A DNA stretch of 6,605 nucleotides from Nitrospira sp. (GCA_024998705.1 JACOEF010000231.1:1-6605), one strand, 5' to 3'; positions 1 through 6,253 are shown, counted from the stretch's first letter. Made by a program: numbers and translations. The notes: a model not told the origin generated them from the letters alone.

Positions 1-35
1 CGAGGTCGCCGGTTCAATCCCGGCCAGCTCCACCA
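1..35 (+). tRNA. tRNA-Ala, 3' part only (cut by the left edge)
   Basis: The first 35 bases are the 3' part of a tRNA. Bases 3-7 fit the variable loop, 8-12 and 20-24 form the T stem (GCCGG/CCGGC) around the T loop TTCAATC at 13-19, 25-31 are the 3' acceptor strand CAGCTCC, base 32 is the discriminator A, and 33-35 are an encoded CCA. The acceptor strand has U at position 70 and A at 73. U70 would give the G3-U70 wobble pair that identifies tRNA-Ala, and the 3' end closely matches remembered E. coli tRNA-Ala (AGCTCCACCA). The anticodon lies outside the window, so the amino acid is inferred from these bases. Confidence 0.85.
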
Positions 36-45
36 AATAAAGCTT

Positions 46-125
46 GTCCGACCAACGCTTCGAATGTGTGCGGGGATATCCGAGCTCTACGAGTCAGACG
101 CTTGGCCGGACGCCGATACGCACAC
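46..125. repeat. Imperfect inverted repeats in the tRNA/ABC-F spacer
   Basis: The spacer 36-193 holds no gene, no clear promoter and no T-run terminator. It does carry two inverted repeats. GTCCGACCAA at 46-55 pairs with TTGGCCGGAC at 102-111 (9 of 10 positions), and GTGTGCG at 66-72 pairs perfectly with CGCACAC at 119-125. The two pairings cross each other, so they would form either alternative structures or a pseudoknot in a transcript. Chance is a real possibility at this GC content. Confidence 0.25.
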
Positions 126-193
126 CGGCACTGACACTCCGCAGCAGGTACCTCACCGAACGTTTCACCCCTTACACCGAGTCGTACTGATCC

Positions 194-2035
194 ATGCTAC
201 AGCTTGAATCTGTCCATAAACAATTTGCCACTAAAGTTCTGCTCGAAGGCGCCACGGCGCACTTGCGTCCCGGCGCCCGTGTCGGCCTCGTGGGCCCCAA
301 CGGCGCCGGCAAGACCACGCTCTTCCGGATGATTCTGGGCGAGGAATCTCCCGATAAAGGCACCATCCGCAAGCGCCCGCGCCTGCGTGTCGGCTACCTC
401 CCGCAGGAACTCGAAACCATCGTCGGAAAAACCGTGTTGGATGCCACGCACCGCGATCTGTATCCGGAACACGAAGCGGAACGAATCCTTGCCGGCCTGG
501 GTTTTTCGGAGACCGATTTTTCGCGGCCGATCGAAAATCTCTCCGGCGGATACCGTATGCGTGTGGCCCTCGCGCACCTGCTGCTGTCGAACCCCGACGT
601 GCTGATGCTGGACGAACCGACGAATCACCTGGACAAGCCAACCCAACGCTGGTTCGAACGGTTTCTTCTCGACTCCAATCTCACACTGCTCGTCATCTCG
701 CACGACACCAAGTTCCTCGACGGCATCGCGACGCATATCTGGGAACTCCGTGATCGCACCATTCAGGAATATCGCGGCAACTATACGAAGTTTCAGGAAC
801 TCCGGGCGGCCCGTGACGCCCAGATCGAGTCCGCCGCCAACCGGCAAAGCAAAGAAGTGGCCCGCGTCCAGAACTTCATCGATCGTTTCCGTTATCAGGC
901 GAATAAAGCCAAGCAAGTACAGTCGCGCATCAAGCAACTGGATAAGGTGAAGTTGATCGAGCGGCAACGCGATACCAAACGCGTGCGCTTCAAGTTTCCC
1001 CTGCCCTCGGCCAGTGGACGGCACGTGCTGGAACTCAAAGGCGTCGCGAAGAGCTACGGCGAAAAGGTCATTTACCGTTCGCTGGACTTCACGGTGGAAC
1101 GAGGGCAACGGATCGCCCTGGTGGGTGAGAATGGCGCCGGGAAAAGCACGCTGCTGAAAATACTGGCCGGCGTGCTGCCGTTTGAAAAGGGCACGCGTCA
1201 GGTCGGGCACGGCGTCACGCTTCACTATTTTGCCCAACATCAGGCGGAGTCTTTGGACCCGGACGACACGATCCTGGAATCATTGGCCGAGGTCTCCGCG
1301 CAGGCCGAAACCAACTTTTTGCGCGGCATTGCCGGCGCCTTCTTGTTCTCCGGTGATGACCAGAAAAAACCGATCAAAGCCCTCAGCGGCGGCGAGCGCA
1401 ATCGCGTGGCCCTGGCTCGCATGCTGGTGGAGCCGGCGAACACCCTGCTGCTCGACGAACCGACTAACCACCTGGACCCGGCCTCCGTGGACATGCTGAC
1501 CGATGCCTTGACGGACTTTCCTGGGACGATCATTTTCATCTCCCACGATCCGACGTTTCTGACGCGTGTTGCCACGCTGATCGTTGAAGTGGATGAAGGG
1601 CAGGCGAAGAATTATCTCGGCGACTATGAATACTTTTTGTGGAAGAAAGCACAGGAGTTCGAATCGATCAAGGAATCCAGCGCGGAGCTCGCCGCCGCCC
1701 AAGCAGGCAAATCAGACGGCCCCACCAAGGCCATGGCTTCGCAGGTGCAGCAGAAATCTCAGGGTGGGGAACGACGGGATCTGAGCAAAACGCAGGCGCG
1801 CCTTGAAAAGCAGGTGTCGCGGGCAGAGTCCGAAATCGCCTCGATGGAAACCAAAGTGAAAGCGCGTGAGCTGGAACTAGCCGACCCGGCCCTCTACCAA
1901 GAACACGGCCGATGGAACGAATTGCAGCGCGAGCAGGAAGGGTGGAAAAAGGAACTGGAGCGACTCACGGCGCGCTGGGAATCGTTGTCCGATGAATTGC
2001 AGGACGTGCGGAACAAACTGACGGCAATCGGTTAA
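194..2035 (+). CDS. ABC-F family ATPase, YheS-like (ribosome-associated)
   Basis: This is a 613-residue soluble protein with two ATP-binding cassettes and no membrane segments, the layout of ABC-F translation factors that bind the ribosomal E site and act on the P-site tRNA. Cassette 1 has Walker A GPNGAGKT (34-41), signature LSGGY (116-120), Walker B ending DEP with catalytic E141, and switch H170. Cassette 2 has GENGAGKS (311-318), LSGGE (397-401), E422 and H451. Residues about 200-270 are the charged inter-domain linker, with FIDRFRYQANKAKQVQSRIK as in YheS. YFAQHQ near 345 also recalls YheS. Residues about 526-613 are a C-terminal coiled coil, again YheS-like; the length is close to E. 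coli YheS (about 637). An in-frame TGA at 188-190 means no start is possible upstream of 194. No good Shine-Dalgarno is seen. The exact role of YheS-type members is poorly known, and antibiotic resistance is not implied. Confidence 0.93.
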   Translation: MLQLESVHKQFATKVLLEGATAHLRPGARVGLVGPNGAGKTTLFRMILGEESPDKGTIRKRPRLRVGYLPQELETIVGKTVLDATHRDLYPEHEAERILAGLGFSETDFSRPIENLSGGYRMRVALAHLLLSNPDVLMLDEPTNHLDKPTQRWFERFLLDSNLTLLVISHDTKFLDGIATHIWELRDRTIQEYRGNYTKFQELRAARDAQIESAANRQSKEVARVQNFIDRFRYQANKAKQVQSRIKQLDKVKLIERQRDTKRVRFKFPLPSASGRHVLELKGVAKSYGEKVIYRSLDFTVERGQRIALVGENGAGKSTLLKILAGVLPFEKGTRQVGHGVTLHYFAQHQAESLDPDDTILESLAEVSAQAETNFLRGIAGAFLFSGDDQKKPIKALSGGERNRVALARMLVEPANTLLLDEPTNHLDPASVDMLTDALTDFPGTIIFISHDPTFLTRVATLIVEVDEGQAKNYLGDYEYFLWKKAQEFESIKESSAELAAAQAGKSDGPTKAMASQVQQKSQGGERRDLSKTQARLEKQVSRAESEIASMETKVKARELELADPALYQEHGRWNELQREQEGWKKELERLTARWESLSDELQDVRNKLTAIG

Positions 2036-2409
2036 TCGGTCGACTTCAGCGTCTCTTCCAGATAGTAGTACAACCAGCGGTTCTTCTCTTTCGTCACTAG
2101 ATCATCCCACACCACCCCCAGCAATATTCCCTTCTCCCACGGTTTGGCCCACGCCACCGTGGCATTCAACTTCTCTTGTTGCTCCACGCGATCCGGGTCC
2201 AGGAACGCCAGCGACACAGTAATCTTTGCGCCGATGGGCAGGGTCTCTTTGGAATGAAGGCCGGCACCAATCTTGTTGACGTGGTTCAGCACCGCCGTAA
2301 AACCCTTGGCTCCGCTTTGCGGCGACACCAGGGCCGACCCGATGAGCGTCGCCCGGATATACTTCCGGCGTTCGCTCACACTCACCGCTGAACTCGAGTG
2401 ACGTGCCAT
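2032..2409 (-). CDS. PilZ domain protein (possible c-di-GMP effector, degenerate motif)
   Basis: This small protein of 125 residues is essentially one PilZ domain, the family that binds cyclic di-GMP and switches motility, secretion or polysaccharide functions. R15 and R19 in RRKYIR give the RxxxR arm. The second motif, normally D/N-x-S-x-x-G, reads N45-K-I47-G-A-G50, so the serine is replaced by isoleucine; ligand binding is therefore uncertain. The frame stays open upstream to 2556, but the start at 2409 is chosen because GAGGT sits 5 nt before it and a good promoter lies just upstream. That promoter and the separate frame suggest transcription independent of rarA. The stop overlaps the stop of the convergent ABC-F gene by 4 nt. 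There is no signal peptide or fused output domain, so its target cannot be read from the sequence. Confidence 0.82.
   Translation of the reverse strand: MARHSSSAVSVSERRKYIRATLIGSALVSPQSGAKGFTAVLNHVNKIGAGLHSKETLPIGAKITVSLAFLDPDRVEQQEKLNATVAWAKPWEKGILLGVVWDDLVTKEKNRWLYYYLEETLKSTD
2137..2162 (+). terminator. Possible terminator hairpin for the ABC-F gene, inside the PilZ gene
   Basis: CCACGGT (2137-2143) pairs perfectly with ACCGTGG (2156-2162), and GGC/GCC inside (2146-2148 with 2153-2155) extends the stem past a TT bulge around a CCAC loop. A pyrimidine-rich stretch without a clean T run follows. It lies about 100 nt after the ABC-F stop, within the coding sequence of the convergent PilZ gene. 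No better terminator is visible because the two genes overlap. A coding coincidence is possible. Confidence 0.25.
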
Positions 2410-2425
2410 GGCAACCTCGGGCTTA

Positions 2426-2453
2426 AGTATAACCATCTGTCCAGGTTTGTCCA
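2426..2453 (-). promoter_or_regulatory. Predicted sigma70-type promoter for the PilZ gene
   Basis: On the minus strand, TGGACA (2453-2448) and TATACT (2431-2426) are each 5 of 6 matches to the -35 and -10 consensus, with a 16-nt spacer. The predicted start near 2419 leaves a leader of only about 10 nt, which would begin right at the Shine-Dalgarno. The heptamer CTGGACA occurs twice 10 bp apart (2454-2448 and 2444-2438); the first copy overlaps the -35 box. Confidence 0.55.
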
Positions 2454-2470
2454 GCCCCTTCTTCACCAAA

Positions 2471-3760
2471 TTACGGGGTTCTGGGGCGGTAATAACGCGT
2501 CCCGCGAAGCGGGTCCGGAAGGTGATGCTGATCGGTCTTGGACGCCGGATCGTCATGCACGTACCGATACCCCTTCCCGTAGCCGATGTCTTTCATCAGT
2601 GATGTCACCGCGTTGCGCAGGTGCAACGGCACACCGAGGTTGCCATGTTGACGCGCATCCCGCACCGCCTCCTGCAGGCCCACATAGGACGCATTGTCCT
2701 TGGGCCGGGAGGCAAGATACGTCGTCCCGTGAGCCAGGTTGATCTGAGCCTCCGGGAGCCCCACGAATTCCACCGCCTGCGCCACCGCGTTGGCCATCAC
2801 CAGGGCCAGGGGATCGGCGTTGCCGATATCCTCTGACGCAAAAATCACCATCCGACGGGCAATGAATCTCGGATTCTCACCGCCTTCCAACATACGCGCC
2901 AGCCAGTAGAGGGCGCCGTCCGGATCGGAATCGCGCAGGCTCTTGATGTACGCCGACACCAGATTGTAGTGCTCCTCGCCAGACTTATCGTAACGAAGCG
3001 CCTTCTTGAGCAGCGCAGACTCCAGCACTTGTTCATCGATGGTCCGTGATCCATCCGGCCCGACGGGCGCCTGGCCGGCCACAAACTCCAAGGTCGTCAG
3101 CAGGCTTCTGGCATCCCCGTTGCCGAAGGCAATCAACCGCTCGCGAGCCTCGTGATGCACGGTGATCCGCAGCGATCCGAGCCCCCGCTCCATGTCGGCC
3201 ACTGCACGGTCCAAGATGGAACCGAGCGACTCCTCTGTCAGCGGCTTCAGCACCACGACGATGGAGCGAGAGAGCAAGGGGGCGATCAATTCGAAGGAGG
3301 GATTTTCTGTGGTCGCGCCGATGAGCACCACCGTGCCCCGTTCGACATGCGGCAAAAAGGCGTCCTGCTGGGATTTATTGAACCGGTGAATTTCGTCGAC
3401 GAACAGCGTGGTCGCCCGACCCATCGCCCGCCGCTGCTCCGCAGCCTTAATAATCTCACGCAGCTCGGGAATCCCGCCGGTGACAGCTGAAAACGGCACG
3501 AACTGGGATTGGGTGTGCTGCGCCACCAGCCCGGCTAACGTGGTTTTTCCGCAACCCGGCGGTCCCCAAAAAATAACAGAGGCGAGTTGATCCCGTTCAA
3601 TGGCCGTTCGGAGCGGGCGTCCTGGCCCCACCACCTCATCCTGCCCGACGAGATCGTCAAAGCTTCGGGGGCGCATGCGCTCGGCCAGCGGCACCTTCCC
3701 CGGACGGGTCGCGGCCTGAGCCGGCGCGAAGAGATCGCCTGTGGAATCATGAAGGGGCAT
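2471..3760 (-). CDS. rarA: Replication-associated recombination protein A (RarA/MgsA), AAA+ ATPase
   Basis: This 429-residue AAA+ ATPase of the RarA/MgsA/WRNIP1 family is related to clamp-loader subunits and acts at stalled replication forks with SSB. In order: conserved PLAERMRP near 24-31, DLVGQ (36-40), Walker A GPPGCGKT (66-73), Walker B LFVDEIHRF (119-127, D122 and E123), sensor 1 GATTEN (148-153), arginine finger R165 in LLSR, and sensor 2 GDAR (215-218). The tetramerisation part holds HYNLVSAYIKSLRDSDPD (264-281), ALYWLARMLE and SEDIGNADP. The start at 3760 is preferred over an in-frame ATG at 3814, because a promoter overlaps the extra codons and GGAGAG lies about 11 nt before 3760. 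The protein ends soon after TRYYRP; E. coli RarA carries nearly 30 more residues after the equivalent point, so the C-terminal tail is missing or shifted out of frame. Confidence 0.95.
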   Translation of the reverse strand: MPLHDSTGDLFAPAQAATRPGKVPLAERMRPRSFDDLVGQDEVVGPGRPLRTAIERDQLASVIFWGPPGCGKTTLAGLVAQHTQSQFVPFSAVTGGIPELREIIKAAEQRRAMGRATTLFVDEIHRFNKSQQDAFLPHVERGTVVLIGATTENPSFELIAPLLSRSIVVVLKPLTEESLGSILDRAVADMERGLGSLRITVHHEARERLIAFGNGDARSLLTTLEFVAGQAPVGPDGSRTIDEQVLESALLKKALRYDKSGEEHYNLVSAYIKSLRDSDPDGALYWLARMLEGGENPRFIARRMVIFASEDIGNADPLALVMANAVAQAVEFVGLPEAQINLAHGTTYLASRPKDNASYVGLQEAVRDARQHGNLGVPLHLRNAVTSLMKDIGYGKGYRYVHDDPASKTDQHHLPDPLRGTRYYRPRTP

Positions 3761-3789
3761 CGTCGTGCTCTCTCTCCGTATTGCCCTGC

Positions 3790-3819
3790 ATTCTAGCCGT
3801 CGTGAGGGAACCATGGCAA
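3790..3819 (-). promoter_or_regulatory. Predicted sigma70-type promoter for rarA
   Basis: On the minus strand, TTGCCA (3819-3814) and TAGAAT (3795-3790) each match 5 of 6 consensus bases, with an 18-nt spacer. Transcription would start near 3783, about 23 nt before the rarA ATG at 3760. The purine-rich GGAGAGAGAG leader would serve as ribosome binding site. This supports 3760 as the true start. Confidence 0.55.
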
Positions 3820-3850
3820 ACGATGACTAGCCCACCAAGCGACCATCCCC

Positions 3851-3879
3851 TTGATTCCCACGCGCGGCAATGCTACCAC
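3851..3879 (+). promoter_or_regulatory. Possible extended -10 promoter for the alpha/beta hydrolase
   Basis: TTGATT (3851-3856) and TACCAC (3874-3879) are 17 nt apart. A TG one base upstream of the -10 box (3871-3872) gives an extended -10 form. The -10 itself is a weak match (3 of 6). The predicted leader would be about 34 nt and includes the AAAGGA ribosome binding site at 3907-3912. Confidence 0.3.
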
Positions 3880-3919
3880 CCACCCATCGGACTTTCGGAC
3901 TCTCTCAAAGGACCTACGA

Positions 3920-4723
3920 ATGTTTTTCGACACGAATGGAATTCGATTGGCCTACGACGACCACGGGACAGGACTTCCCCTCGTCTTTCTCCATGCCTTC
4001 CCGCTCAATCGCTCAATGTGGTCACCGCAGGTGACCGCGCTGTCCCAACCATTCAGAACCATCGCCGTCGATCTACGCGGACACGGTGAATCGGATGCCC
4101 CGCTGTGGAATTTTTCACTCGATCACTATGCTGATGATGTCTGCGCACTCCTCGACCACCTAGCCATTCCTCAAGCGGTTCTCGTCGGGTTATCGATGGG
4201 GGGCTATGTCAGCTTGGCCTTCTCTCGAAAATACGGGAACCGCATGATGGGATTGGTGCTGGCTGATACTCGCGCACAGGCGGATAGCCCGGAGGGGCGC
4301 ACAGGGCGTCTCAATCTGGCACAAACAGCCTACAGGCAGGGAACCGACGCCGTGGCGGACATCATGCTCCCGAAACTACTTGGAGCCACATCCCTGCGGC
4401 AGAACCCTCAACTGCTTGAATACGTTCGACGGACGATCCGACAGACTCCGGTCAGCGGCGTCCTCGTCGATCTGATGGCCATGGCGGATCGGCCTGATTC
4501 GGTCGCCCACCTCCGTGCCATCACCTGTCCAACCCTCGTGGTCGTCGGCCAGGAAGACTACACGACACCCCTCGTCGACGCGCAAATGATGACGACGGAA
4601 ATCCCCGGTGCCCGGCTGGCCGTGATCCCTGCCGCCGGGCACTTGAGCAATCTTGAGCAACCTGATGTGTTTAACGATCTGGTGAGGAACTTCGTCGAGG
4701 AGCTACGGGCAGCAGGCGATTAG
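3920..4723 (+). CDS. Alpha/beta hydrolase (PcaD/RutD-like fold, substrate unknown)
   Basis: This 267-residue cytoplasmic alpha/beta hydrolase has a full catalytic set: nucleophile S92 in GLSMGG (90-95), probable acid D213 in GQEDYTTP, and histidine H241 in AAGH. H25 in LHAFPLN marks the oxyanion-hole loop, and DLRGHGESD (51-59) is the typical motif after strand 4. The style recalls 3-oxoadipate enol-lactonase (PcaD) and related esterases, but no aromatic-degradation genes are nearby, so the substrate cannot be named. The start at 3920 is chosen because AAAGGA lies 7 nt upstream and residues from there match the family N-terminus; an in-frame ATG at 3851 has no such support. It is divergent from rarA, and its TAG overlaps the folE stop by 4 nt. 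No signal peptide is seen. Confidence 0.9.
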   Translation: MFFDTNGIRLAYDDHGTGLPLVFLHAFPLNRSMWSPQVTALSQPFRTIAVDLRGHGESDAPLWNFSLDHYADDVCALLDHLAIPQAVLVGLSMGGYVSLAFSRKYGNRMMGLVLADTRAQADSPEGRTGRLNLAQTAYRQGTDAVADIMLPKLLGATSLRQNPQLLEYVRRTIRQTPVSGVLVDLMAMADRPDSVAHLRAITCPTLVVVGQEDYTTPLVDAQMMTTEIPGARLAVIPAAGHLSNLEQPDVFNDLVRNFVEELRAAGD

Positions 4724-5355
4724 TTTCCGTCTCGCACACTGCTGCCACGAATCAACTTCAAGAACTCTTCGCGAGTCTGCTGCTGGGTGCGGAACACGCC
4801 CAACATGGAACTGCTCACGGCAATCGTGTTGTGTTTTTCGACGCCCCGCATCATCATGCACAGGTGGCGTGCTTCCATCACAACCGCCACGCCATGCGCA
4901 TTGAGCTTTTTTTTCAACGTCTCAGCGATCTGAAGCGTCAGCCGTTCCTGCACCTGCAACCGACGACTGAACGCATCCACAACCCGCGGAATTTTGCTCA
5001 ACCCCACGACTTTTTTGTTGGGCAGATATCCCACGTGACACTTCCCGAAAAACGGCAGCAGGTGATGTTCGCACATGCTGAAGAAATCAATGTCCTTCAC
5101 GATCACCATTTCGTCATACTCAATCGGGAACAGAGCCCCATTGAGCAGATGGTCGATATCCTGTCGATACCCCTGAGTCATAAAGCGCATGGCCTTCGCG
5201 ACCCGCTTCGGTGTATTGAGGAGGCCGTTACGGTCAGGGTCCTCTCCCAATTCCAGCAAGAGGTTCGTCATCAGCCCTTCGATCGGGTCTTGGTCGGTCG
5301 GCGTCGCACCGACACGCGACCGTCTGGCGCGAGACCCGGAAACCACTTTAGCCAT
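4720..5355 (-). CDS. folE: GTP cyclohydrolase I (FolE)
   Basis: This 211-residue protein matches type I GTP cyclohydrolase, which converts GTP to 7,8-dihydroneopterin triphosphate and formate, the first step to folate and other pterins. Zinc ligands are C95 and H98 in CEHH (95-98) and C166 in RHLCMMMRG, equivalent to C110, H113 and C181 of the E. coli enzyme; H97 and H164 match the catalytic histidines. VVGLSKIPR (116-124) and [10 protein letters not shown] (134-143) are family blocks. The first 20 or so residues are a basic, probably disordered extension. AGGGAG lies 6 nt before the ATG. The first 8 nt of the gene (ATGGCTAA) overlap the end of the upstream PTPS gene, which suggests translational coupling and a shared pterin pathway. 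Its stop overlaps the convergent hydrolase stop. Confidence 0.96.
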   Translation of the reverse strand: MAKVVSGSRARRSRVGATPTDQDPIEGLMTNLLLELGEDPDRNGLLNTPKRVAKAMRFMTQGYRQDIDHLLNGALFPIEYDEMVIVKDIDFFSMCEHHLLPFFGKCHVGYLPNKKVVGLSKIPRVVDAFSRRLQVQERLTLQIAETLKKKLNAHGVAVVMEARHLCMMMRGVEKHNTIAVSSSMLGVFRTQQQTREEFLKLIRGSSVRDGN

Positions 5356-5797
5356 GCCTCACTCCCTCTTCTCTCCGACTGTTCTCCGTAGAGCCGGAAT
5401 ACTCGAAGTAGTTATCCCGCGTTTCAATCACACCGACCTTCACGAGCCGACCCGCAGGAAGCTTGTCCACCAGCAGGTCCCATATGAGCAACACCAGATT
5501 CTCTCCAGTCGTGGTTTGGGTTGAGAACTCCGGATCCAGATTCAAATCCTGATGATCAAAACGTTGCACCACGATCTGCGCGACGACCGCATCGAGCTGT
5601 GGCACATCAACCACCTGATGCGACACCGGGTGGATGTCGCCCCTGACGGACACGAATACCACATAATTGTGCCCGTGCCCGTTCGGATTGTTACACTTGC
5701 CGAACGTCACTCGATTGTCCTCGGCCGACAGCTGATCTGTATGCAGTCGATGCGCGGCACAGAACCGATAACGCCGGGTGATCGTCGCCTGAGCCAT
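5348..5797 (-). CDS. 6-pyruvoyl-tetrahydropterin synthase / QueD family protein (biopterin-type active site)
   Basis: This 149-residue COG0720 enzyme acts on dihydroneopterin triphosphate, the product of the FolE encoded next to it. Zinc ligands are H16, H41 and H43; the catalytic cysteine is C35 in [14 protein letters not shown]; the D81-H82 pair and E125 in IETRDN complete the site. The C-x5-HGH spacing is that of mammalian PTPS (C42, H48, H50), whereas QueD has C-x3-HGH. This points to 6-pyruvoyl-tetrahydropterin rather than 6-carboxy-tetrahydropterin as product, though the family is promiscuous and databases often label such proteins QueD. The last 15 or so residues are a charged tail. 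GGAG sits 10 nt before the ATG, a slightly long spacing. No promoter was recognised upstream; a terminator hairpin separates it from the iron-sulfur gene. Confidence 0.9.
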   Translation of the reverse strand: MAQATITRRYRFCAAHRLHTDQLSAEDNRVTFGKCNNPNGHGHNYVVFVSVRGDIHPVSHQVVDVPQLDAVVAQIVVQRFDHQDLNLDPEFSTQTTTGENLVLLIWDLLVDKLPAGRLVKVGVIETRDNYFEYSGSTENSRREEGVRHG

Positions 5798-5831
5798 CGG
5801 AACAACACTCCACCAAGATTGATAGAACGAA

Positions 5832-5877
5832 CAAGCCGGGAGGGCTTCCCACTAGCTGGAGAGCCACTCCCGGCTTG
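5832..5877 (-). terminator. Hairpin terminator after the ErpA-like gene
   Basis: CAAGCCGGGAG (5832-5842) and CTCCCGGCTTG (5867-5877) form a perfect 11-bp GC-rich stem. Further pairing inside (GGCT 5843-5846 with AGCC 5862-5865, TCC 5847-5849 with GGA 5858-5860) extends it past single-base bulges. Read on the minus strand, the stem is followed by a T-rich but interrupted tail (TTCGTTCTATC). It lies between the ErpA-like gene and the PTPS gene, so it probably ends or attenuates transcription of the iron-sulfur pair. Confidence 0.55.
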
Positions 5878-5905
5878 CTACTTCACTCAATGGAACAGTC
5901 ACATC

Positions 5906-5924
5906 CCGGTTGCGTCACAACCGG
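5906..5924 (-). other. Short perfect hairpin just after the ErpA-like stop
   Basis: CCGGTTG (5906-5912) and CAACCGG (5918-5924) form a perfect 7-bp stem around a 5-nt loop, starting 7 nt after the stop codon at 5932. No T run follows on either strand, so it is not a classical terminator. It may protect the mRNA 3' end left after termination at the hairpin at 5832-5877, or be chance. Confidence 0.35.
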
Positions 5925-5931
5925 AAAGGTC

Positions 5932-6253
5932 TTATGCACTGAAAGAACTGCCGCATCCGCAGGTCGTCTTGGCTTGCGGGTTCTTGATCGAAAAACCGGA
6001 GCCCTGCAAGCTGTCGACATAATCGACTTCCGCGCCCTGGAGCAGCGGTGCGCTTTGCGAGTCCATAATGACCTTCACGTCGCCTTTTTTCGATGACCGT
6101 ATCATCGTCGGCCATTTTGGATTCGAACGCCATCCCATATTGATAGCCGTGACATCCGCCGCCGCGAACATAAATCCGCAGACCGACCACGTCTTTTTCT
6201 TCGGTCATGAGTTCTTTTATCTTCTGCTCTGCCAACTGCGTAATCGTTACCAT
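5932..6253 (-). CDS. erpA: A-type iron-sulfur cluster carrier, ErpA/IscA-like, with a frameshift
   Basis: A-type carriers hold an Fe-S cluster on three cysteines and pass it to client proteins. The first 56 residues read in one frame ([17 protein letters not shown]34) and the rest in another (GDVKVIMD to the end, [11 protein letters not shown]). The switch is at six T on the + strand (6085-6090), six A in the coding strand. Uncorrected, the first frame runs on into unrelated residues and stops at 5915. Dropping one A gives a 106-residue protein with C34, C98 and C100, the same 64-residue step as E. coli IscA (C35/C99/C101) and ErpA (C42/C106/C108). CGCGSSFS and [11 protein letters not shown] favour ErpA over IscA or SufA. 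The start has a perfect AGGAGG 7 nt upstream. The ferredoxin upstream fits an Fe-S operon. A sequencing or assembly indel is more likely than true loss or +1 recoding. Confidence 0.85.
6085..6090 (-). other. Frameshift site: homopolymer of six A on the coding strand
   Basis: The coding strand reads ATC GAA AAA AGG CGA here; the downstream conserved frame needs GAA AAA GGC GAC. The sequence therefore has one base too many, or the ribosome would need to skip one base (+1) at AAA AGG. Alignment by eye with E. coli ErpA and IscA around this point is gap-free only when one A is removed. Confidence 0.8.

Noticed and set aside
197..1240. A 347-codon open frame on the minus strand, antisense to the ABC-F gene
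   Set aside because: It lies wholly inside a strongly conserved gene, matches no family I recognise, and is the kind of shadow frame that GC-rich codon use produces.
2501..2513. CCCGC-GAA-GCGGG hairpin near the rarA 3' end
   Set aside because: It is only 5 bp, lies within rarA codons, and no T run follows on the minus strand.
2410..2556. The upstream in-frame extension of the PilZ gene to 2556
   Set aside because: It would overlap rarA in another frame and cover the promoter; the start at 2409 has a proper ribosome binding site and fits the domain.
3781..4089. A 102-codon plus-strand frame over the rarA/hydrolase intergenic region
   Set aside because: It overlaps the hydrolase in another frame, which has a ribosome binding site and family motifs; this one has neither.
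4642..4660. CTTGAGCAA repeated with a 10-bp period near the hydrolase 3' end
   Set aside because: It encodes normal residues (HLSNLEQ) after the catalytic histidine; the period is not a multiple of three and only two copies exist, so chance is enough.
4831..5391. A 186-codon open frame on the plus strand, antisense to folE
   Set aside because: The folE frame has all family motifs; the antisense product is histidine-rich low-sense sequence with no recognisable domain.
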